Shown: positions 26,348-36,256 of the stretch, in pieces
Layout: every line of letters begins with the position of its first letter
Position numbering within the stretch: position 1 is the stretch's first letter
DNA from: CAZDKK01 sp964603725
Lineage (GTDB): Bacteria > Eisenbacteria > RBG-16-71-46 > CAIMUX01 > WJJG01
Assembly: GCA_964603725.1 (NCBI GenBank)
Contig: CAZRWW010000008.1
Span: 43,724-107,723 of the forward strand
Length of the DNA stretch: 64,000 nt
Direction: 5' to 3'
Made by a program: the position numbers and the translations under genes
The notes under the pieces: generated by a model
What the model was told of the DNA's origin: nothing
Seen by the model: the letters and a program-made list of their open reading frames with translations, nothing else
Databases searched by the model: none

Positions 26348-27916
26348 TCAGCGCCCCTGCTCGATGAGCTGGCACGCCCGCTCGTAGACGGGCGTGGCGC
26401 CATCCGATTCGTTCGACATGACGGCTACTGTATAGCCTTCATCCAGATACATGCCCAGGTACGAGTTGATGCCGGTGAATCCGCCCGCGTGGCCGACGCG
26501 ACGCCCGGCCGGGGTCGCCACCGTCTGGAACCCATAACCATAGGTCGGCGAGTTGATCTCGGGGCGGGGGCTCCAGACGCGCGCGAGCGATTCGGGCTTG
26601 AGCAGCCGCCCGGCGCGCAGCGCCTGATCGAAGCGCAACAGGTCGCCGACGGTCGAGTATCCGCCACCGGCCGGACCGCCGCGCAGCACGTGGTCGAAGA
26701 TGTTGTTGCGCCAGGTCATCCCGCCGCCATCATGCGCCCGCTCATAGCCCACGGCGAGGTTCTCGTTCACGCGGTCGAGCTCGTAGCAGTCGGTGCCGGT
26801 CATGCCGGCCGGCCCGGTCACGTGCGCGCGGATGTAGTCGAAGTAGTCCTGGCCGCTGGCTCGCTCCACGATTGCTCCGAGCAACAGGAACCCGGCGTTG
26901 CTGTAACGCCAGGATGACCCCGGCGTGAAGGCGGGCGTGCCCTGCCGCACGAGCGGCTTGTAGTCGTCGACGTTGCGGAAGAGCAGTCGCGAGGAGCGCT
27001 GGTAGACCGCGTTGAAGTGGCTGCCCAGCCCGGAGGTGTGGGTGAGGAGCTGCTCGATCGTGACCTGATCGAGGATCTCCTGCGCTACCCAGGTCGTGTC
27101 GAGGAAGCGGCCGATGCGATCCGTGAAGGCGAGCTTGCCTTGCTCGGCGAGCTGCGCGACGGCGACCGCGGTGAACATCTTGTTCATCGAGCCCAGATTG
27201 AACTTGGTGTCGAGGGCGATGGGCGCGCGAAAGTCTCGGTTGGCGAGGCCATGGGCCTTCGTGAGCAGGACGCGCCCGTCCTTGGCGAGGAGCAGCGCGC
27301 CGCCGAATCGATCGCGGGCGATGAGCCGATCGATGTAAGCCTCGAGCTCGCCGGCGATGCCCGCGCCGTCGAGTCGTTCGGCCGGCGGGAGATTCGAAGG
27401 CCGGCGGGCAGGCGCTAGACCAGCCGAGACGATGCGGTGGGGCATCTCCGGCTCGACCGACACGACGAACGCCTGCCACGCCTCGGAGGTCCGATTGCGC
27501 ACTATCAGCACCGCGTCGGTGACAGGACGCGGCGCGGCGTAGCCGCGGGCGCCATGGACGTCGAAGCCGGCGCTCTCCCAGAAGGCCGACCGCCATGCCA
27601 GAACGTGTTCTTCCAGCGAGGCCTGGTTGAGGAGATCAGGGGCGAAGGTCTCGGCGATGTACGCGCGGAGGCGATCCGCGTTGTCGCCGTTCACCAGCTC
27701 GACGAGCTCGAGCGCCCGCCCGTACGCGGGCGTCGCGGGGATGTCGGCGCTGTCGCTGTACTCGGGCGCGGCCGCCTGGGCCGCCGCGGGGCCCGCGACG
27801 ATGCCGGCGAGGATGGCGGCCATCCCTCCCGTGAACAGGCACGTGAACAGGTATGCGAACGCGAAAGTCAGGCTCGCCGGCAGAATGCCCGGTGCGAACC
27901 GCATCGTGATCTTCAT
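26348..27916 (-). CDS. Exported serine hydrolase (class C beta-lactamase/DD-peptidase family)
   Basis: 522 residues with an N-terminal signal or anchor (hydrophobic 15-45). Residues 55-175 form an extra N-terminal domain of the kind found on serine hydrolases of soil bacteria. The beta-lactamase-fold domain begins near 185: nucleophile S243-M-N-K246, Y338-S-N340, and H-A-G-G near residue 480 in place of K-T-G. The H-x-G variant is common in esterase-like or peptidase members, so antibiotic hydrolysis should not be assumed. ATG at 27916 is preceded by GGGAGG at seven bases. It follows livF by 62 bases on the same strand. Confidence 0.88.
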   Translation of the reverse strand: MKITMRFAPGILPASLTFAFAYLFTCLFTGGMAAILAGIVAGPAAAQAAAPEYSDSADIPATPAYGRALELVELVNGDNADRLRAYIAETFAPDLLNQASLEEHVLAWRSAFWESAGFDVHGARGYAAPRPVTDAVLIVRNRTSEAWQAFVVSVEPEMPHRIVSAGLAPARRPSNLPPAERLDGAGIAGELEAYIDRLIARDRFGGALLLAKDGRVLLTKAHGLANRDFRAPIALDTKFNLGSMNKMFTAVAVAQLAEQGKLAFTDRIGRFLDTTWVAQEILDQVTIEQLLTHTSGLGSHFNAVYQRSSRLLFRNVDDYKPLVRQGTPAFTPGSSWRYSNAGFLLLGAIVERASGQDYFDYIRAHVTGPAGMTGTDCYELDRVNENLAVGYERAHDGGGMTWRNNIFDHVLRGGPAGGGYSTVGDLLRFDQALRAGRLLKPESLARVWSPRPEINSPTYGYGFQTVATPAGRRVGHAGGFTGINSYLGMYLDEGYTVAVMSNESDGATPVYERACQLIEQGR

Positions 27917-27978
27917 CTGAGAGCCTCCCTTGGGGGGTGAGGTTACCATTATTCAGGCTACCATCCTTCAGGTTGCCA

Positions 27979-28736
<758 letters not shown>

Positions 28737-28740
<4 letters not shown>

Positions 28741-29585
28741 GATCGGTCGATTGGAGGCTCGTTCTGCGCGTTCGGGACGGCGCCAACTTCATCATCCTCT
28801 TCACCCAGGTAGGCCGCGATCACATCCGGATTCCGCTGCACCTCGGCCGGCGTCCCCTCGGCGATCTTGCGTCCATGGTCGAGGACGACGATGCGCTCGC
28901 AGAGGGTCATGACCAGCGCCATGTCGTGCTCGATCACCAGCAGCGTGACCCCGTCGTCGCGAATGGCGCGCACCCGCGCGATGAGTTCGCCCGTCTCCTG
29001 CTCGTTCAGGCCCGCCGCCGGCTCATCGAGCGCCAGCAGGGTTGGGTTCGCCGCCAGCGCGCGGGCGATCTCGAGGCGGCGCTGGAGGCCGTAGGGGAGG
29101 TTCTTGGCCAGCTCGTCGCGGTGCGCGGCCAGGTCGAGCCGGGCGAGCGCCTGCTCGGCCTCCGCCACGATCCAGGCCTCCTCCCGGCGCTGCCCGCGCG
29201 GCCGCAGCAGCGCTCCCCAGACCCCCGCGCGCGTGCGGTGGTGCACGCCGGCCATGACGTTTTCGAGCGCGGTCAGGTTGCGGAAGAGGTGAATCGTTTG
29301 AAACGTGCGCGCGATGCCGCGGGCGGTGATCTGGTGCGGCCGCAGGGGGCGACCCCGGCCGCTGTGCTCCCCGCGGCGGGCGATCGTCTCGCCGCGCAAG
29401 CGGACCGTGCCCTCGCTGGGCGGATAGATGCCGGTGATGAGGTTGAAGATCGTTGTCTTGCCGGCACCGTTCGGTCCGATCAGGCCGACGATCTCGCCTG
29501 CCCGCACGTCGAAGTCGACCCCGTCGACGGCCACCAGGCCGCCGAAGCGCTTGGTCAGATCGCGAGCCGCGAGCAGTGCTTGCAT
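28737..29585 (-). CDS. livG: Branched-chain amino-acid ABC transporter ATPase LivG
   Basis: 282 residues from ATG 29585, with a GTG two codons earlier as the alternative. Walker A GPNGAGKTT, QTIHLFRNLTALENVMAG, signature region NLPYGLQRRLEIARAL (the LivG-type replacement of LSGGQ), Walker B LLALDEPAAGLN and the final V-I-A-A-Y-L-G-E are characteristic. A 26-residue acidic/Pro tail after the core is longer than usual. GAGGTG is close upstream. It partners LivF under the LivH/LivM membrane subunits. Confidence 0.95.
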
Positions 29586-29690
29586 CTCCACCTCGAGCGC
29601 CCTCGGACGTCGAGCAGCCTGCGCCCCGCCCCGGCCTCGGCGGGCGGGGCCTGCCGACGCGCGCCACGGCGGGCGCGGGGCCGGAGCGTC

Positions 29691-30710
29691 TTACCTTACC
29701 GCCGCGGCCGCGGGGCCGGCCGCCTCCTCCTTCGCCGTGCGGATCTCCATCTGCACCTTGCGGCTCGGCCAGAGCCCTTCGGGCCGGGCGATCATCATCG
29801 CGACCATCGCCACGCCGACCCACGCGTCGCGCCAGGCGCGCAGCGGCCGGAAGAGCTCGGGCAGCGTGACCATCCCCAGCGTGCCGACGAAGACGCCCGG
29901 CAGCGAGCCGGTGCCGCCCAGGACGACGATGCAGAACATGACGACCGATTCCATGAACTTGGCGATGTCGGGCGCGACGACGGTGAGCTTCCCGGCGTAC
30001 AGGCCCCCCGCGAGCCCGGCCCAGGCCGAGCCGATGACGAAGGCGAGGAGCTTCACGCGCGTCGTGTCGATGCCCATCGCCTCCGCCGCTTCCTCGTCCT
30101 CGCGCACGCACATCCAGGCGCGGCCCAGCCGGGAGTTCTGCAGCCGCCGCAGGCCGGCCAGCGTGAGGACCAGGAAGACGAGCATCAGGTAGTAGTGGTG
30201 GATCGGCGTGCGGAGCTCGAAGTCCCCCAGGCGCGGCCGGGCGATGCCGCTCAGGCCGTTCGCGCCACCGGTCAGCCCGAGGATGTTGTTGACCAGGGCG
30301 AGCCGCACGACCTCGCCGAAGGCGATCGTCACGATCATGAGGTAGTCGCCGCGCAGGCGCAGGATGGGGCGTGTGATCACATAGCCGCACAGGCCGGCGA
30401 CGCACACGCTGGCGGGCAGGGTCAGCAGCAGCGGGATCCCGAGGCGCAGGTTCAGGATCGCCGACGTGTAGGCGCCGATCGCATAGAAGGCGGCATGCCC
30501 GAGCTGGTAGAGCCCGGCGTAGCCGACGATGACGGTGAGGCTCAAGCCCAGGATCGCGTACAGGCCCGTGCGCCAGGCGACGGTGCGGTAGTAGTCGCCG
30601 AGCGGCAAGGGGAGGAGGATGGCCAGGGCGAGCAGCCCGAGCTGCCAGGCGAGCGGCCGGCGGCGCAGCGCGGCGACGATCCCTGCCAGGCCTGCCGGGC
30701 TCCTCGTCAT
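29691..30710 (-). CDS. livM: Branched-chain amino-acid ABC transporter permease LivM
   Basis: 339 residues, about ten hydrophobic segments. Family signatures GLSLTVIVGYAGLYQLGHAA, FYAIGAYTSA and GDYLMIVTIAFGEVVRL, and the cytoplasmic coupling loop RAWMCVREDEEAAEAMGI, are present. The ATG at 30710 has GGAGGAGGG in front; the frame runs upstream antisense-free into livH but the conserved part starts here. The C-terminal 25 residues are Ala-rich. It lies 105 bases before livG and 119 bases after livH. Confidence 0.95.
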   Translation of the reverse strand: MTRSPAGLAGIVAALRRRPLAWQLGLLALAILLPLPLGDYYRTVAWRTGLYAILGLSLTVIVGYAGLYQLGHAAFYAIGAYTSAILNLRLGIPLLLTLPASVCVAGLCGYVITRPILRLRGDYLMIVTIAFGEVVRLALVNNILGLTGGANGLSGIARPRLGDFELRTPIHHYYLMLVFLVLTLAGLRRLQNSRLGRAWMCVREDEEAAEAMGIDTTRVKLLAFVIGSAWAGLAGGLYAGKLTVVAPDIAKFMESVVMFCIVVLGGTGSLPGVFVGTLGMVTLPELFRPLRAWRDAWVGVAMVAMMIARPEGLWPSRKVQMEIRTAKEEAAGPAAAAVR

Positions 30711-30829
30711 CTGTGCCCTCCTCCGAGCGCGCTCCCTGCACGCATTCCCGCGGACCGAGATCCGCACCGCGCCGTGCCCGGTTCCTCGGCCGCGCTCCCC
30801 CTCCCGCAGCCCGTCGTCCGCCCGCCGAG

Positions 30830-31735
30830 CTACACCCGCGCCGCCACGCGCTCGCCCAACAGGCCGGTGGGGCGCAGCAGCAGGATCAGGATCAGGATCA
30901 CGTACGCGATCGCGTCTTTCCATTGCGGCGAGATGTACCCGGCGGCCAGGGTTTCCGTGACGCCCAGCAGCATCCCGCCCAGCATCGCCCCCGGGATGTT
31001 CCCGATCCCGCCCAGGATGGCGGCGATGAACGCCTTGAGCCCGAAGGTCCAGCCCAGGGTGAAGTCGAACGAGCCGTAGTAGAGCGCGACGATCAACCCC
31101 GCGATGCCGCCCAACCCCGGGCCGATCAAAAAGACGATCGCGATGATGCGGTCGACGTCGATGCCCATCAACCGCGAGGCGACCGGATCGATCGCCACCG
31201 CGCGCATCGCGGTCCCGATGCGCGTGCGCTGGACGAAGAGGTAGAGCGCGGCCATGAGCACGAGCGAGACGGCGACGACCGCGATCTGCATCGCCCCGAT
31301 GCGCACGCCTCCGGCAATTGTGAGACCGCCCTCCAGGGCGATCCCCGGCGGATAGGTGCGCCAGCTCGCCCCGTAGGCGTTGCGCGCCAGGCTCTGCAGG
31401 ATGAAGGCGACGCCGAGCGCGGAGATGACGGGCGCCAGCCGTCCGGCCGCGCGCAAAGGCCGGTAGGCCACGCGCTCGACCAGCACCCCGGCGAGCCCCA
31501 CGGTGACCAGCACGACCACGGCCACCGGCAGGACCATCCAGAGGCTGCCGCTCGCGGCCAGCCCGATCAGGAGCGCGAAGCCGGTCAGGCCCAGGTAGGC
31601 GCCCCACATGAAGAGGTCGCCGTGGGCGAAGTTGATCAGCTTGAGGACTCCGTAGACCATCGTGTAGCCGAGCGCGACCAGGGCGTAGAAGGAGCCGATC
31701 GTGATGCCGTTGATCACCTGCTGGAGGAACTGCAT
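30830..31735 (-). CDS. livH: Branched-chain amino-acid ABC transporter permease LivH
   Basis: 301 residues beginning QQVINGITIGSFYALVALGY with TMVYGVLKLINFAHGD, the diagnostic LivH N-terminus, and containing the coupling loop RTRIGTAMRAVAIDPVASRL and LKAFIAAILGGIGNIPGA. About eight membrane helices. Start ATG at 31735 with AAAGGAC upstream. Second gene of the transporter operon, 90 bases after livK. Confidence 0.96.
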   Translation of the reverse strand: MQFLQQVINGITIGSFYALVALGYTMVYGVLKLINFAHGDLFMWGAYLGLTGFALLIGLAASGSLWMVLPVAVVVLVTVGLAGVLVERVAYRPLRAAGRLAPVISALGVAFILQSLARNAYGASWRTYPPGIALEGGLTIAGGVRIGAMQIAVVAVSLVLMAALYLFVQRTRIGTAMRAVAIDPVASRLMGIDVDRIIAIVFLIGPGLGGIAGLIVALYYGSFDFTLGWTFGLKAFIAAILGGIGNIPGAMLGGMLLGVTETLAAGYISPQWKDAIAYVILILILLLRPTGLLGERVAARV

Positions 31736-31825
31736 CGACCGTCCTTTGCCCTGGCGATCCCGGTCACGCGGGGCAGGCGCGCGCCGCGCCGCCGACCGGG
31801 GGCGCGGCGGTGTCGCGGGACGCCG

Positions 31826-33049
31826 CTAGGGCGCCGGTTGCCGCGGATTGCGCACGAATTCGCCCCGCTCGTCGACCACGTAGGCGACGTGGATCGTCCC
31901 GAGCCGATCGCCCTTCTCGTCGAAGCCGAGGATCGGCCCGGTCAGGCCGTCCAGGTTCTTCAAGCCCGTGTGCAAGTACTCGGCGATGACGCCCGGGTCG
32001 GTCGACTGCGTCCGCTCGATGGCGTGGTGGATCACGTTGAAGGCCTCGCCGGCCATGAGCGTCCAGATGCTGGCGGGCGCCTCGCCGTAGCGCGCCGTGT
32101 AGTCGGCGACGAACTTGTGCGCGGCCGGGTAGTCGAGGTCCTTGGGCAGCGGCTCGGTGACGACGTAGGTGCCGCGGGCGTTTGCCACCCCGGCGATCTC
32201 GATCATCACGGGGTTGTTGTTGGCGTTGCCGGCCACCCACGTGACGGGCAGCCGCAGCGCGGCCGACTGCTTGAGCAGCAGGCCCGCCTGCGAGTGGTAG
32301 CCCGTGAAGAAGATCGCCTCGAGCTGCGCGCCCCTGATCTTGGTCAAAATGGGCGTGAAGTCCTTGTCGGCGGGGTTGATCGCGTCGTAGAAGGCGACCT
32401 GTAGGCCGAGCTGCCCGGCGTGGTGGCGCGTCTCCTCGCCGAGACCCTGCGCGTAGGTCGAATTGTCGTGCAGGATCCCGATGCGCCTGGCGCCCAGGAC
32501 CTCGTGCATGAACTTGGCGGCGAACATCCCTTGACGGTCGTCAAGAAAGGCGGTCCGAAAGAACCGCGGGAAGCCCTTCTGCGTCAAGCGCACCGCGGTC
32601 GAGGAGGGCGTGATGTGGACGATGCCCGCCTCGTTGTAGATCGCCGAGGCCGGCTCGGTGGCGGTCGAGTTGTACGCTCCGATGGCCGCGATCACCCCGG
32701 CGTCCGCCAGCCGTTGGGCGACGAGCGCCGACTGGGTGGGATCGCCGGCGTCGTCCTCGATGAGCAGCCGGACTCGCCGGCCGAGAATGCCGCCGGCCTC
32801 GTTCGTCTGGTCGACGAGCATGCGCAGGGCGTTCTGGAAGCCCTTGCCCTCGTAGGCGTAGTCGCCGGTCATCGGGCCCTGGAGGCCGATGCGAATCGCG
32901 TCCGACTCGCCGGCGCAGCCGGGCAGGGCGAGCGAGCAGGTCAGGGTGGCCAGGGCGGTCAGGGCGATCAGCGTGAAACGGCTGACCAGGCAAGCGCGGC
33001 CAGAGCCACCGGCGAGGCGTGACGGGCCAGGTTCTCCGGCTGCGCCCAT
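31826..33049 (-). CDS. livK: Branched-chain amino-acid-type substrate-binding lipoprotein LivK
   Basis: Periplasmic-binding-fold type I receptor, about 407 residues. A lipobox L-A-L-P-G-C45 precedes the mature protein, which opens IRIGLQGPMTGDYAYEGKGF. The signature RVRLLIEDDAGDPTQSALVA and AIGAYNSTATEPASAI follow, all typical of the family. The start is uncertain: ATG 33049 gives a plausible signal peptide but no ribosome site. ATG 33154 has a G-rich AGGGGGGGG at a good distance but would add 35 Arg/Pro-rich residues before the signal. Ligand specificity (Leu/Ile/Val or another small molecule) cannot be told from the sequence. First gene of livKHMGF. Confidence 0.92.
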   Translation of the reverse strand: MGAAGEPGPSRLAGGSGRACLVSRFTLIALTALATLTCSLALPGCAGESDAIRIGLQGPMTGDYAYEGKGFQNALRMLVDQTNEAGGILGRRVRLLIEDDAGDPTQSALVAQRLADAGVIAAIGAYNSTATEPASAIYNEAGIVHITPSSTAVRLTQKGFPRFFRTAFLDDRQGMFAAKFMHEVLGARRIGILHDNSTYAQGLGEETRHHAGQLGLQVAFYDAINPADKDFTPILTKIRGAQLEAIFFTGYHSQAGLLLKQSAALRLPVTWVAGNANNNPVMIEIAGVANARGTYVVTEPLPKDLDYPAAHKFVADYTARYGEAPASIWTLMAGEAFNVIHHAIERTQSTDPGVIAEYLHTGLKNLDGLTGPILGFDEKGDRLGTIHVAYVVDERGEFVRNPRQPAP

Positions 33050-33212
33050 CGGACTGATGCGGCGGGCGGAACCGGCCACAGCGGGCGGTGAGAAACACGA
33101 TGCCGATGCTCGCCGGGGTTCGATGCCGCTACGTGGACGACGAGCTTTGGGCATACGCGACCCCCCCTGAATTCACTCCGCTGAGACTCTATCTTTGTCG
33201 GGGAGCCGCTGC

Positions 33213-33264
33213 AACCCCGGCTGCGGTCGATCCGCTGGCCACCGGATCGGCCGCAGCCGGGGTT
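33213..33264 (-). terminator. 22-bp stem hairpin between tagged secreted gene and livK
   Basis: Left arm 33213-33234 (starting AACCCCGGCTGCGG) pairs with right arm 33243-33264 over 22 positions with one G-T pair and an 8-base loop. It lies 18 bases after the stop of the minus-strand gene ending at 33282, so it may end that transcript before livK. No U-tract follows on either strand, and the length is unusual for an intrinsic terminator; a palindromic repeat element is the alternative. Confidence 0.6.
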
Positions 33265-33281
33265 ATGCACGCGTCCGTCTG

Positions 33282-34208
33282 CTACTCCTCGCGGTACAAA
33301 GCCTTGATCCGTCCCCAGCTCGCGTCCTCCAGCGGGCTCGGACCCCCACAAGGATTCGGGTCGCAGGACACCCACATGCCATACCCAATTCCCCCGATGT
33401 TGAAACACTCAGGTGCACTCAGGATGAGGCACGAACCATAGTGACAGCACACGCGCAAGTCGCACGCATGTGGACATTGAAATGGCACCGGCGCCCAGTG
33501 GCCCCCGATGGTGCCGCAATCCCCTTGGCTGAGCATGTGACACTCATAGGTTACCGGATCACAGCAAGCCGACCTGAGACCTTCGGGACAGACCACGATG
33601 CCGTCGGTGTTGATCCCTAGCCCGCCCAGCTCGATCGTCGCCCACGAATGCGCCGGCTGGACGCAGTTCGTGGTCCCGGCCGAGCCCGTCGCAGGGTTCG
33701 GCCCCAAAGGAATGATCTCGGCACCGTAGTAGGAGTAAGCGTAGCCGCCAAAGCGGTAGACCGGCATGAAGTTGCCGGCCCACGGCGTTCCCTGGGCTGC
33801 CAGGGCGATCCCTTCATTGGGACCCGGCCACCCGGAGGTCGGCACTTCCAAGCCGGTCCCCGGAAAGCACGGCCCGCGGTCCAAGAAGCTGAACACCCGG
33901 GGGTCGTACTCCCCGAAGCCGAACTCCGCCTCGCACCAGACCTTGTTCTCCTCCCAGGCCGCAAGCACGAACCACACACATCCCCGGCGGCCGTTCACAT
34001 CGACTCGGGCGTTCTGGTCTGCACAAACCTCCAGGGGGTGACTCCAGTACGCTCCGCACCACCCCTCGGGCGGCGGCGCCGTCGTGAACGCCAGCTCCGG
34101 GACATGGTGGGTGATGAAGACCCCCCAGGCGAGGTCCGATGGATCGCCGCGGGCCGCTCCTGAGACCGCACCGACCATGAGCGCCCCCGCTGCCAACTGC
34201 TTGATCAT
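33282..34208 (-). CDS. Secreted Cys-rich unknown protein with C-terminal W-G-x-[IV]-K tag
   Basis: 308 residues; signal peptide MIKQLAAGALMVGAVSGAAR and GGAGGTGG before ATG 34208. The main part (35-215) has scattered Cys and Trp residues and reads like a beta-rich exported domain (WGVFITHHVPEL, PPPEGWCGAYW, WPGPNEGIAL); I recall similar architectures in Eisenbacteria-type proteins but cannot name a family. Two Cys-rich modules follow (about 225-295) with the shape C-C-x(4,5)-C-x(4,5)-C-x(4)-GG-x(6,9)-C: ACCDPVTYECHMLSQGDC... and VCCHYGSCLILSAPEC... . The end is EDASWGRIKALYREE, the shared tag. Likely extracellular or surface located. Confidence 0.78.
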   Translation of the reverse strand: MIKQLAAGALMVGAVSGAARGDPSDLAWGVFITHHVPELAFTTAPPPEGWCGAYWSHPLEVCADQNARVDVNGRRGCVWFVLAAWEENKVWCEAEFGFGEYDPRVFSFLDRGPCFPGTGLEVPTSGWPGPNEGIALAAQGTPWAGNFMPVYRFGGYAYSYYGAEIIPLGPNPATGSAGTTNCVQPAHSWATIELGGLGINTDGIVVCPEGLRSACCDPVTYECHMLSQGDCGTIGGHWAPVPFQCPHACDLRVCCHYGSCLILSAPECFNIGGIGYGMWVSCDPNPCGGPSPLEDASWGRIKALYREE

Positions 34209-34780
34209 TGCGACCACCTCCAATCCGGCCCATCGGGCCAATGGAGCCGCCAGCGTTCATCTCGACCGTTCCAGACGGCCGCACACGCACCGGGTCGCTC
34301 AGCCAGGGAACCCGATGAGCGGCGGGGCGCATCGCTGATATCATACCGGCCGAGCGGGATTCGAAACTCACAGCTCGCGGACTCCGTTTGCCGCCGGAGT
34401 CACTGCATCGATCGCTTCCCCAACTCGCCATACATAGCATACGCCTCACGCCCGGGTAGCCTCAAGCGGCTTGCCGCACGTGATCGAGTCATGCCGGTTG
34501 AGTTCCTCTCTGGTGGTTCGCTCGGCGCTGCATCTCACGAAGCCGCTACTCCTCCACGGCGCCTTCCTCCCCGCCGCGTCCCGGCAGTTTGCGTCCCGGC
34601 AGGTCGCGTCCCGGCAGGTTGCGTCTCGCCCAGGATTCGCCTCTCTATCTGTGCCTCTCCAGCTTGCAGCCCCGCTGCCGGCGCGCTAGCTTCGACCCGT
34701 CGCGGTCACGCGCGGCGTCCGGGGCAGGCGCGCCGCGGATCGCCCGACCGACCCGCGCCCGAGGCGCCGGGCGGAGGAAG
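34209..34780. other. Intergenic region between divergent genes, with 15-bp repeats
   Basis: 572 bases between the Cys-rich secreted gene (minus) and the CDF transporter (plus). A TATGATAT (minus strand, about 34336-34344) is a possible -10 for the former. From 34576 there are 15-bp tandem repeats in the open frame that leads into the CDF gene. No convincing gene. Confidence 0.4.
34576..34632. repeat. 15-bp tandem repeat, three copies plus partial
   Basis: The unit gcgtcccggcaggtt (with gttt/gtc variants at the end) is found at 34576, 34591 and 34606, with a decayed fourth copy at 34621. It lies in the leader of the CDF transporter. Confidence 0.9.
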
Positions 34781-36220
34781 ATGAGCACAGCAGTCGCGAA
34801 CAACGCCGATCGCGAGAAGCGCATGGTCGCGCTTTCCTCGGTCGTCGCCGCGTTGTTCCTCACGGGGATCAAGGTCGCCGTGGGGCTGATGACCAACAGC
34901 CTGGGGATCCTGTCCGAGGCGGCCCACAGCGGCCTCGATCTGGGCGCGGCGGTGCTCACCCTGGCTGCCGTGCGGGTCTCGGGCCGCCCGCCCGATCGCG
35001 AGCACCTCTACGGCCACGGGAAGGCGGAGAACCTCTCGGCGCTGCTCCAGACGTTGCTCCTGCTCATCACCTGCGGCTGGATCGTGCGCGAGGCCGTGCA
35101 GCGGCTCTTCTTCGAAGATGTGCACGTCCAGGTCTCGGTCTGGAGCTTCGCCGTCATCCTGGTCTCGATAGCCGTCGACGTCTCGCGGTCGCGGGCGCTG
35201 TCACGCGTGGCGCGCAAGCACGGCAGCCAGGCCCTCGAGGCCGACGCGCTCCACTTCAGCACCGATGTCTGGTCGTCGCTGGTCGTCCTCCTGGGTCTCG
35301 TGGGCGTGCTGCTCGCGCGCTGGCTGCCGGCCCACGCGGGCGTCCGCGCGGACTGGCTCGCGCACGCCGACGCCGTGGCGGCGTTGGGCGTCTCGGCCAT
35401 CGTCATCGGGATCAGCCTCAGTTTGGGCCGGCGCGCGATCGACGCGCTGCTCGATGCCGCGCCGCGCGGCATGGCGGCCAAGGTCGAGCGCGCCGTGCGC
35501 GCCGTGCCGGGCGTGGTCGGGGTGAGCAACGTGCGCGTGCGGGGCAGCGGGCCCGGCACTTTCGTCGATCTGGCGATCGCGGTCGCGCGCGACGCGAGCA
35601 TCGAGGCGGCCCACGATGTGGCCGACGCCGCCGAGCAGGCCCTGCTCGAGCAGTTTCCGGGGGTCGATGTGGTCGTGCACGTCGATCCGGTCGCGACGGA
35701 CAGCGGCAGCCTGGTCGGGGCGATCCACAGCGTGGCGGCGCGCCAGGGGCTCGCGGTGCACGGCCTGCGGGCCCACGATGTGGCTGGCCGCATCTGCGCC
35801 GCCATGCATGTCGAAGTTTCCGAGGAGATGACGTTGGGCGTCGCGCACGAGCGCGTCACGGCGTTCGAGGAGGCTCTGCGGCGCGCGCTACCGGCGCTGG
35901 AGGACATCGTCACGCACATCGAGCCGCGCGGCGACCGCGAGGCGCACCGCGCGGCGGAACGCGCGCTGGCGGCCGATGTGCACGCCGCCGTCGCCGAATT
36001 GCCGCGCCTGGTGCCGGGCGTCGAGGATTGCCACCAGGTCTCGGTGCATCGCACCGGCGAAGACCTGTTCGTGTCGTTTCACTGCCTCATGGATCCGGAT
36101 CTGCCGATCGCCGCGGCGCATGAACTGACCGAGCAGGTCGAACGGGCCCTGCGCGCCCGGGTCCCGGGCGTGAGCCGCGTCGTCGTTCATGTGGAGCCGG
36201 CCGGGCGACACGGCGCGTGA
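34781..36220 (+). CDS. Cation diffusion facilitator with three tandem C-terminal domains
   Basis: 479 residues. The N-terminal six-helix CDF transporter (15-220) has both metal-site motifs, H49-S-G-L-D53 and H158-F-S-T-D162, as in zinc/iron/manganese exporters driven by proton exchange. After it come three copies of the cytoplasmic dimerisation domain instead of one. They end VVHVDP (about 300), VTHIEP (about 380) and VVHVEP (about 473), each with the pattern of two strands, helix, final strand. The ATG at 34781 has GCGGAGGAAG directly before it; the frame is open upstream through the 15-bp repeats but lacks another ribosome site. Convergent with cysK (36 bases apart). Confidence 0.88.
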   Translation: MSTAVANNADREKRMVALSSVVAALFLTGIKVAVGLMTNSLGILSEAAHSGLDLGAAVLTLAAVRVSGRPPDREHLYGHGKAENLSALLQTLLLLITCGWIVREAVQRLFFEDVHVQVSVWSFAVILVSIAVDVSRSRALSRVARKHGSQALEADALHFSTDVWSSLVVLLGLVGVLLARWLPAHAGVRADWLAHADAVAALGVSAIVIGISLSLGRRAIDALLDAAPRGMAAKVERAVRAVPGVVGVSNVRVRGSGPGTFVDLAIAVARDASIEAAHDVADAAEQALLEQFPGVDVVVHVDPVATDSGSLVGAIHSVAARQGLAVHGLRAHDVAGRICAAMHVEVSEEMTLGVAHERVTAFEEALRRALPALEDIVTHIEPRGDREAHRAAERALAADVHAAVAELPRLVPGVEDCHQVSVHRTGEDLFVSFHCLMDPDLPIAAAHELTEQVERALRARVPGVSRVVVHVEPAGRHGA

Positions 36221-36256
36221 GATCCCGTTGGGGGCCGCCTGGGCTCCCCGGGTCGT

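Noticed and set aside
28875..31079. 734-codon plus-strand frame across livG, livM and livH
   Set aside because: It crosses three conserved minus-strand genes and their spacers, with His/Arg/Gln-rich low-complexity translation.
29691..31607. 638-codon minus-strand frame extending livM upstream
   Set aside because: The first 300 residues overlap livH out of frame; the conserved LivM protein with a ribosome site begins at 30710.
36226..36252. Short hairpin between the CDF gene and cysK as bidirectional terminator
   Set aside because: Stem is only about seven pairs with a G-T pair and there is no U-tract; too weak to list.
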